Shown here: in pieces, positions 7,067-11,943 of the stretch
Position numbering within the stretch: position 1 is the stretch's first letter
Layout of the letters: the number at the start of each line of letters is the position of its first letter
NCBI GenBank assembly: GCA_947259675.1
Contig: CAMYNE010000037.1
Coordinates: forward strand, 1 to 11,943
Length of the DNA stretch: 11,943 nt
DNA from: an uncultured Pirellulaceae bacterium
GTDB lineage: Bacteria; Planctomycetota; Planctomycetia; Pirellulales; Pirellulaceae
Direction: 5' to 3'
Program-made: the position numbers and the translations under genes
The notes under the pieces: generated by a model
Databases searched by the model: none
What the model saw: only the letters and a program-made list of their open reading frames with translations
Told to the model about the DNA's origin: nothing

Positions 7067-7834
7067 ATGACTCAATACCTGGACGCCAAGACGGCAGCAC
7101 TCAAAGAAACTTATCGATGGCATTCATCCGAATTGCAAATGGAAACGCAGATTGTGCGTTGGGGCGACTTTGGCACACCGCTGCTTCTGTTCGCAACCGC
7201 GGGTGGCGACGCGGAAGAAGTCGAGCGTTTTTACTTGATCAAGAAACTCGAGCCCTTCATTCACGATGGTCGTTTGAAAGTCTATTCCATCGACAGCATT
7301 AACGGTCGCACCTGGATGACAAGCGATTCGGTACCCCATCGAGTTTGGGTTCAGCAACAATACAATAAATACGTTGCTCACGAAGTGGTTCCGCTAATTT
7401 ACGAAGACTGCCGTACCGACAACATTGAAATCATGACCGCCGGAGCATCGATCGGTGCGTTCAATGCGCTGGTTTCGCTTTGTCGACGCCCGGACTTGTT
7501 TAGTCGTGCGATTTGCATGAGCGGAACCTACGATATTGAAAAGTGGTTGGAGGGTCAGTGGATTGAAGAGTTTCATTATCAATCGCCGATCCATTTTGTC
7601 CCCGGTTTACCAGAAGAAGAAGTGGAAAAACTTCGTCAACGATTCATCGTCCTCGCAACCGGACAAGGAAAGTACGAAGAACCTGGCGAATCGTGGAAAG
7701 TCGCTCACGCTTTGGGTCAAAGGAATATCCCAAACCGAGTCGATTTATGGGATCCTGAATGGGAACACGACTGGACAACGTGGCGCGAGATGTTACCCAA
7801 ATACGTGCAGGAAATGCTGCAACATCTTCAGTAG
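7067..7834 (+). CDS. Esterase-D-family alpha/beta hydrolase, single domain
   Basis: The 255-residue hydrolase belongs to the same superfamily as the preceding esterase but lacks its N-terminal beta domain. TPLLLFATAGGDAEE (37-51) forms the first core strand and oxyanion region. The nucleophile elbow is GASIG with Ser128. GQGKYEEPGES (199-209) supplies a candidate acid (Glu204/Glu205), and His234 in EHDWTTWR matches the His-x-W-x-x-W-R pattern of the Fes-like neighbour. There is no signal peptide or membrane segment, so it is probably cytosolic and cleaves an ester or thioester. An upstream ATG at 7050 is closed by TGA at once, so 7067 is the start; no Shine-Dalgarno is clear. It follows the Fes-like gene by 154 bp with a foldback repeat in the gap and may have its own transcript. 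Substrate unknown. Confidence 0.83.
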   Translation: MTQYLDAKTAALKETYRWHSSELQMETQIVRWGDFGTPLLLFATAGGDAEEVERFYLIKKLEPFIHDGRLKVYSIDSINGRTWMTSDSVPHRVWVQQQYNKYVAHEVVPLIYEDCRTDNIEIMTAGASIGAFNALVSLCRRPDLFSRAICMSGTYDIEKWLEGQWIEEFHYQSPIHFVPGLPEEEVEKLRQRFIVLATGQGKYEEPGESWKVAHALGQRNIPNRVDLWDPEWEHDWTTWREMLPKYVQEMLQHLQ

Positions 7835-7867
7835 GCGTTCGTAGTTCCGCCTTAGCGGCGTACACAA

Positions 7868-7954
7868 GTCATTCTGAGAGAGCGTCAGCGACCGAAGAAT
7901 CTCACGCGAAAACACGAGAGATCCTTCACTTCGCTCCACTCAGTTCAGGATGAC
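7868..7954. repeat. Palindromic dispersed repeat (GTCATTCTGAG type)
   Basis: The left end GTCATTCTGAG...GAAGAATCT and the right end AGATCCTTC...CAGGATGAC are imperfect inverted copies ~35 nt long with a short centre. This GTCATTCTGA/GAAGAATCT wording is a style of intergenic repeat I associate with several bacterial phyla. It ends exactly where the 97-bp repeat begins. Just upstream, CCGC-CTTA-GCGG (7847-7858) is a small hairpin right after the esterase stop, without a T-run. Confidence 0.6.
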
Positions 7955-8050
7955 TAGAGCGCGTTTGGTTTAAGTTTGGCGTCTTTTCGTCGGTTTCGCC
8001 CGGCAATCAGAGCGCCACGACCGCTATACGTCCGTGCGACACGCACTAGT
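7954..8050 (+). repeat. 97-bp repeat, copy 1 (inverted relative to copy 2)
   Basis: This block begins and ends with CTAG (ctagagcgcg ... gcactagt). It matches the reverse complement of 10045-10142 with only two substitutions and one single-base indel. The pair brackets the M20 dipeptidase gene. It codes for no evident protein. The CTAG at both ends could be a 4-bp target duplication. Confidence 0.9.
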
Positions 8051-8137
8051 TTTTTGCGAGGATTCAGTGGCCAACTTTAAACGGCATTGTCTTTAAACGC
8101 GGAACGACGAACCTTTTCCTGATGCCCCCCAACCTTA

Positions 8138-9529
8138 TCAAGCGTCAACTTTCGAGATTTCGTCCCACAAGCAACAGCTGCTTTTTATCCCGCGATGGAA
8201 ATCTGCAAGTGAAAATTTTTCGTTGGGGCTGTGCAGGTTATCGTCATCTTGCCCCCAACCTAGCAGCAAGGTGTCGATGCCGAGGATGGATGCAAACGAG
8301 TTGACGACCGGAATGCTGCCACCAGTTCTGACAAAAACCGGCCTGGTTTCGAACCCTTGTTTTATGGCTCGCGCCGCGGCCTCCACGTAGGGACTGTCCA
8401 AGGAAAGAACCAACCCAGGTGCGCCCCGCGAGGCATGAAACTCCATTTCAATTCCAGGTGGGCACAAGCCTTCCAACATTTTCTTTAGGCTCGCCTTGAT
8501 CTTTGCGGGATCCTGATTGGGAACCAACCGACAGCTGAACTTGACGCCCGCCTTGGCAGGCAAAACGGTTTTAGCTCCCTCGCCCTGATAACCGCTCCAC
8601 AAACCGTGGATATCAAACGTCGGTCGCAACCACCGCCGCTCAAGCGTAGAAAAACCTTGCTCGCCAGCCAGAGCATTAACTCCTAGCTCGGACATGCACT
8701 CAGTTTCCGAGAAATCGAGGGCGGCAAGCTGTCGACGTTCACGCTCGCTCGGACTTTGGACGTCATCGTAAAATCCAGGAATCTGAATGCGACCGTCTTC
8801 ACCCATCAAAGCAGCCAGCATTTTGCAAAGCGCGTTGGCGGGGTTGCTGACCGACCCGCCGAATCCTCCCGAATGCAGATCCCGGTTGGGTCCACTCAAG
8901 TTCACTTGAAAATGAGTTATTCCGCGAAGTCCATACGTGATCGCGGGTTGGCCCGGACCATATTGCGAACAATCGCTGATGACCACAATATCGGCGTTGA
9001 TCTTTTCCTTGACGGGGACGTCGTTGTCGTAGTCGCCAGAAAGAAAAGCCGCCAACCCAGCGCCGCCCGACTCTTCTTCGCCTTCAATCAGGAACTTCAC
9101 CTGCAGCGGCAGTTCACCACGCGTTTTCAAATATGCTTCAACGCCAAACAAATGCGTAATCATCTGACCTTTGTCATCCGTGGCACCTCGAGCATAGACT
9201 TTTCCATCGCGAACCGATGGCTCGAACGGTGGGGTCTCCCACAGCTCAAGCGGATCGGGTGGCTGAACGTCGTAATGTCCATACACGAGAACGGTGGGAG
9301 CGCCGAGGACTTTGGGAGATTCAGCGTAAACCAGGGGGTGACCACAAGTCTCGATAACTTCCGTGTCCAAATCGAGTCCCCGAAATTTTTGGGCCAACCA
9401 ATTGGCAGCTTGCCTGACGTCGCGGTCGAACGCGCTGTCGGTTCCGACGCTGGGTATCCGTAGCCACTCGAACAAATCCGACTCGAAACGATGGCGATTT
9501 TCAGTCAAATAGGTGTCGAAATTAGGCAA
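8138..9529 (-). CDS. M20-family metallopeptidase (cytosolic dipeptidase type)
   Basis: The 463-residue zinc-dependent dipeptidase/deacylase belongs to the ArgE/DapE/CNDP superfamily. VYGHYDVQ carries metal ligands His85 and Asp87. GATDDKG supplies the bridging Asp at 118. IEGEEESGG holds the catalytic Glu and a metal Glu at ~151-152, and SDCSQ gives Asp186. The lid segment has DLHSGGFGGSVSNP, and NLHSPNEKF near the C-terminus gives the last ligand, His433. All ligands look intact and the length suits the family. The frame stays open 50 codons further upstream, but that part is repeat sequence. TTG at 9529 is preferred because AGAGGA precedes it by 6 nt and homologous sequence (PNFDTYLTENRHRFE) starts there. 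No signal peptide, so cytosolic. It stands alone on the minus strand between two inverted repeats and may not belong to the ATP-grasp system, although peptide hydrolysis would fit. Confidence 0.9.
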   Translation of the reverse strand: MPNFDTYLTENRHRFESDLFEWLRIPSVGTDSAFDRDVRQAANWLAQKFRGLDLDTEVIETCGHPLVYAESPKVLGAPTVLVYGHYDVQPPDPLELWETPPFEPSVRDGKVYARGATDDKGQMITHLFGVEAYLKTRGELPLQVKFLIEGEEESGGAGLAAFLSGDYDNDVPVKEKINADIVVISDCSQYGPGQPAITYGLRGITHFQVNLSGPNRDLHSGGFGGSVSNPANALCKMLAALMGEDGRIQIPGFYDDVQSPSERERRQLAALDFSETECMSELGVNALAGEQGFSTLERRWLRPTFDIHGLWSGYQGEGAKTVLPAKAGVKFSCRLVPNQDPAKIKASLKKMLEGLCPPGIEMEFHASRGAPGLVLSLDSPYVEAAARAIKQGFETRPVFVRTGGSIPVVNSFASILGIDTLLLGWGQDDDNLHSPNEKFSLADFHRGIKSSCCLWDEISKVDA

Positions 9530-9535
9530 CGGAAT

Positions 9536-9541
9536 TCCTCT
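9536..9541 (-). promoter_or_regulatory. Shine-Dalgarno deciding the TTG start of the M20 gene
   Basis: On the minus strand AGAGGA lies 6 nt before the TTG at 9529. No comparable site precedes the upstream ATG at 9679, which lies in repeat sequence. Confidence 0.5.
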
Positions 9542-9617
9542 GGAGACGGCGCTGTGCGACGCATAACGAAATAATGTGACGGCGGCTAGCGTCGAATGGC
9601 ACTTAATTTGAGACCCA

Positions 9618-9728
9618 ACCTCTCCCAAGTTGGGAGAGGTCGACGTCTCAGCGTCGGGTGAGGGTTGTTGATTCCGCAAGGAATATTTTGGTTTCCCTCT
9701 CCCGGACCCTCACGTGTCGTCGGGAGAG
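9618..9728. repeat. CTCTCCC/GGGAGAG palindromic repeat cluster
   Basis: ACCTCTCCCAA (9618-9628) and TTGGGAGAGGT (9630-9640) form a perfect 11-bp palindrome with one central base. CTCTCCCG (9697-9704) pairs with CGGGAGAG (9721-9728). The wording is that of dispersed CCCTCTCCC-type intergenic repeats. It overlaps the extra upstream codons of the M20 frame, which argues against the longer start. Confidence 0.6.
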
Positions 9729-9820
9729 ATGCCGTAAAGCAAGTGCCATTGGGCTGGCGGGTGCTGCGAGTATAAACGTCTCCTTCGTTCAACAAAAGCT
9801 GCAATCCAAGCATAGCGCCG

Positions 9821-10042
9821 ACCACGGAAGACACCGAATACCCAGCGCGGCATAGCCGCAACCAATGGGGATGAAAAAATGGCCACAAAAAGCACAAAAA
9901 TCCACAAAAACTTTTCGTGTTTTTTGTGGCTATTGTCCATCTGTTTGTACAGCTGAAAATTCTACGCGGCGTGCAAAACTTTTGGCTGTTAGTTGCACGG
10001 AAATTGGCTTGGAATTTCCGTGTATTCAGTGTCTTCCGTGGT
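9821..10042. repeat. Composite foldback with GAATAC/GTCTTCCGTGGT ends
   Basis: ACCACGGAAGACACCGAATA (9821-9840) is the inverted counterpart of TATTCAGTGTCTTCCGTGGT (10022-10041) with one mismatch. Inside are two further foldbacks. GCCACAAAAAGCAC (9882-9895) pairs with 9917-9930 at 13 of 14 positions. CACGGAAATT (9996-10005) and AATTTCCGTG (10013-10022) form a perfect 10-bp stem with a 7-nt loop. It ends next to copy 2 of the 97-bp repeat. No gene is visible in 9530-10322 apart from these repeats; 10143-10322 upstream of the S33 gene shows nothing recognisable. Confidence 0.6.
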
Positions 10043-10044
10043 TG

Positions 10045-10142
10045 ACTAGTGCGTGTTGCACGGACGTATAGCGGTCGTGGCGCTCTGATTGCCGGGCGAA
10101 ACCGACGAAAAGACGCCAAACTTAAACCAAAACGCGTTCTAG
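10045..10142 (-). repeat. 97-bp repeat, copy 2 (inverted relative to copy 1)
   Basis: This 98-bp block matches the reverse complement of 7954-8050 and is also bounded by CTAG at each end (ACTAGT at 10045, TTCTAG to 10142). Its inner edge directly follows the composite foldback element. Confidence 0.9.
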
Positions 10143-10310
10143 CTTACTTACCAAGTGGCGAGGTTCACTGGTAGTCATCTGCTTGAATTAGCGTTACGTT
10201 CTTCCCGAATTTGTCCACGCCGCACTCCGCATCATGCGTCCCATTTATTTTCTAATAGAATCTCAGTTTGAACGAATCATATCTTCAAAGCCCGTATCGT
10301 GGTCTGAGTT

Positions 10311-10316
10311 GAAGGG
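10311..10316 (+). promoter_or_regulatory. Shine-Dalgarno for the S33 hydrolase
   Basis: GAAGGG lies 6 nt upstream of the ATG at 10323 and supports that start. Confidence 0.45.
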
Positions 10317-10322
10317 TCAAGC

Positions 10323-11498
10323 ATGCTTAACATTCGCACTTGCTTACGTTTTTTGCTGGTCATTTCGTGCGTCGCATCGGTAACGACTTGTTTCGCGCAG
10401 AGTTTTCATTCGGCGATCGTGAAGAGTCCGGCTGCCGGGACGATGTTCATTTATCCCGAGCGAATTCCGCTAAAGGCAGGTGGCTTGTTCGCGGCCGAGC
10501 GCGGGCTGATGTTTGTGCCATTGAATCGTTCCAATCCAGCAAGCGACGTCATTGCGGTTGAAGTCTATCGTTTTCCACGATCTGACAATGCTAACCCAGA
10601 AACGCCACCGATTTTTATCCTCAACGGCGGACCAGGATTTCCAGGTTTGGAAAGAGGACTTGCACGGCGAGGAGGGTTTGAACAGCAAATACAACCGTAC
10701 CTGGATATCTCTGACGTCGTCGTGGTCGGTCAACGAGGCATCGGTTCTTCGAAACCTGACACCAAAATCCAGTTAAAAAGCCCAGATCCTCAACCCGCAG
10801 ACCAACCTTACGACGATACAATAGCCGTTGTCGAATTTCGTGAAGCTTTGTCACAAGAAAGAAAATTCTGGATTGACCGCGGTGTCGACCTGACCGGTTT
10901 CAATGTGTTGGAAGCTGCTGCCGACGTGCACGATGTGCGCCAGGCACTTGGTTACAAAAAAATCACGATTCTCGGCGGCAGCTTTGGTTCCCATTGGGGG
11001 ATGGCGATCATGCGGCGATATCCCGAGATTGTCGAACGAGCTGTCTTGAATGGAATGGAGGGTCCAGATCACACTTGGGATCATCCTGGTTGGTTTTGGA
11101 ATGTTTACAAACGTGTTGCCGAAGATGCCGAATCGTCCGATTCATTAAAAGAACTAATTCCCGAAGGCGGCCTGGTTGCGACGATCGAAGCGCTTGCAAC
11201 CCAAGTGGACCAGGAACCGTTCATTGTCACGCTTGATGAGGGCAGTTCCAGCGAGAAAAAAGTCCTGATTGACGGACGTGCAATCCGGTACTTGGCGCGG
11301 GGATATTCTGGCGGGCTCCGCGCGTGGCCGGCAGATGTGATTACGATGTCAAACGGCGACTTTGAAAAAGCGGCTCGACGCGTCTATATGCGGTCCAGAA
11401 GTCGTGGCCGCCAAACATCGACGGCAAGCTTTTGGATGCTCGATAGTGGATCTGGGATCACAGCCAAACGCCGCGGCGAGTTTGAATCCGACGCCTAA
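10323..11498 (+). CDS. Exported S33-type alpha/beta hydrolase (aminopeptidase-like), C-terminally truncated
   Basis: The 391-residue protein starts with a signal peptide: Arg5/Arg9, a hydrophobic core LLVISCVASV and likely cleavage after CFA near residue 25, so the mature part would be exported. The alpha/beta-hydrolase core has the oxyanion loop LNGGPGFPG (100-108), VVVGQRGIGSS (133-143) and the nucleophile elbow GGSFG with Ser220, as in proline-iminopeptidase and tripeptidyl-aminopeptidase relatives. Sequence typical of the family continues to LDSGSGITAKRRGEFESDA and then stops. Related proteins normally run on ~100 residues to the catalytic Asp and His, and neither is present. The stop falls 24 bp before the convergent VOC gene, so the 3' end was probably lost in a rearrangement and the product is probably inactive; it may be a pseudogene. 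No downstream frame restores the missing part. Confidence 0.8.
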   Translation: MLNIRTCLRFLLVISCVASVTTCFAQSFHSAIVKSPAAGTMFIYPERIPLKAGGLFAAERGLMFVPLNRSNPASDVIAVEVYRFPRSDNANPETPPIFILNGGPGFPGLERGLARRGGFEQQIQPYLDISDVVVVGQRGIGSSKPDTKIQLKSPDPQPADQPYDDTIAVVEFREALSQERKFWIDRGVDLTGFNVLEAAADVHDVRQALGYKKITILGGSFGSHWGMAIMRRYPEIVERAVLNGMEGPDHTWDHPGWFWNVYKRVAEDAESSDSLKELIPEGGLVATIEALATQVDQEPFIVTLDEGSSSEKKVLIDGRAIRYLARGYSGGLRAWPADVITMSNGDFEKAARRVYMRSRSRGRQTSTASFWMLDSGSGITAKRRGEFESDA

Positions 11499-11522
11499 TG
11501 AAGTTAGGATTGGTTATGTAGT

Positions 11523-11903
11523 CTATATTTCATTAGCCACCTCAATTAAATTATGATCTGGGTCTCTAAAGTAAAAAGAACGTATGGGGCCATTTGCGCC
11601 TGTCCTTTCTACCGGACCCTCAATTATTTTAACGCCACAACTCTTTACATGGGCCATTGCATCATCAAGTGGCGTTTGTGTTATAAAGCATAAATCTGCG
11701 GAACCGGGCGTGGGTTCAAGCGCTTTGGGTTCAAATTCTTTTCCGAACTCATGGAGGTTGATTTTTTGATCTCCGCATTTCAAAGCGACCCGGCCGCTGC
11801 CAAACACCTCTTTTTTCATGCCCATTACTGACACATAAAAGGATGTTGTTTTCTCAACATCCTTGACAGTTAATACCAGGTGATCAAGCTTGCTTATTTC
11901 CAT
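11523..11903 (-). CDS. VOC (glyoxalase-fold) protein of the GLOD5/STM3117-like group
   Basis: This 126-residue single VOC-fold protein has two beta-alpha-beta-beta-beta modules. The N-terminus [21 protein letters not shown] carries candidate metal ligand His8. [18 protein letters not shown] and [10 protein letters not shown] mark the middle. [13 protein letters not shown] then [13 protein letters not shown] (112-124) carries the C-terminal Glu121. This combination closely resembles, from memory, animal GLOD5 and the Salmonella STM3117 protein, both glyoxalase-like with uncertain substrates. It probably binds a divalent metal in the cytosol. A GTG eight codons upstream (11927) keeps the frame open, but ATG 11903 begins where the fold begins; no strong ribosome-binding site precedes either. 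Its sequence is visibly AT-richer than other genes here, and it faces the truncated S33 gene across 24 bp, consistent with acquisition or a rearrangement. Confidence 0.87.
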   Translation of the reverse strand: MEISKLDHLVLTVKDVEKTTSFYVSVMGMKKEVFGSGRVALKCGDQKINLHEFGKEFEPKALEPTPGSADLCFITQTPLDDAMAHVKSCGVKIIEGPVERTGANGPIRSFYFRDPDHNLIEVANEI

Positions 11904-11943
11904 GTAATTAAATTTGCCACAATACACAAATATTTGATTGAAA

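Noticed and set aside
7847..7858. Rho-independent terminator after the second esterase
   Set aside because: The hairpin has only a 4-bp stem and no following T-run.
7954..8050. Integron attC site or CRISPR-like repeat
   Set aside because: The CTAG-bounded 97-bp repeat lacks the attC core-site pattern, no integrase is present, and there are only two inverted copies with no regular spacers.
8756..9463. 235-codon plus-strand frame opposite the M20 gene
   Set aside because: It lies antisense to a gene with intact metal-binding motifs and has no recognisable domain of its own; it is a shadow frame.
9530..9679. 50-codon N-terminal extension of the M20 dipeptidase
   Set aside because: It translates repeat sequence, while a good AGAGGA site precedes the TTG at 9529 where homology starts.
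9586..10119. 177-codon minus-strand frame covering the repeat nest
   Set aside because: It runs through several palindromic repeats and the 97-bp repeat, resembles no protein family and has an Arg/Ser/Thr-rich composition typical of a chance frame.

Overview
The window looks like a chromosomal segment of a bacterium with roughly balanced GC. Several genes lack a clear Shine-Dalgarno sequence, and the gaps between genes are full of short palindromic dispersed repeats. This style resembles Planctomycetes or a similarly repeat-rich, free-living phylum, but that assignment is inference and no rRNA or other marker confirms it. I saw no tRNA, rRNA, CRISPR array or transposase gene.

Left part (1-4509). 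Two ATP-grasp ligase-like genes lie on the minus strand; one is cut by the window edge. They diverge from a plus-strand unit that starts with a glycogen/starch synthase gene (glgA) broken by an internal deletion with frameshift. A third ATP-grasp gene follows, and its N-terminal half is clearly paralogous to the edge gene.

Middle (4835-7834). A protein with a peptidase S51 / class I amidotransferase-like fold carries an unusual ~100-residue helical insertion. It overlaps by 4 bp with a Fes-like esterase (N-terminal E-set/CBM48-like domain plus esterase-D domain). A second, single-domain esterase of the same superfamily follows. Three carboxylate-amine ligase-type enzymes, one S51-like hydrolase and two esterase-D hydrolases, all without visible signal peptides, look like one cytoplasmic system that makes and breaks an amide- or ester-linked small molecule or peptide. 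This is the most promising undescribed system here; its product is unknown, and the link to glycogen metabolism through glgA is only positional.

Right part (7835-11943). An M20 dipeptidase gene on the minus strand is bracketed by two nearly identical ~97-bp repeats in inverted orientation. The ~790 bp upstream of it is a nest of palindromic repeats. Next comes an exported S33-type alpha/beta hydrolase that stops before its catalytic Asp and His. It abuts a convergent, AT-richer VOC/glyoxalase-like gene resembling the GLOD5/STM3117 group, which suggests a rearrangement junction near 11500.
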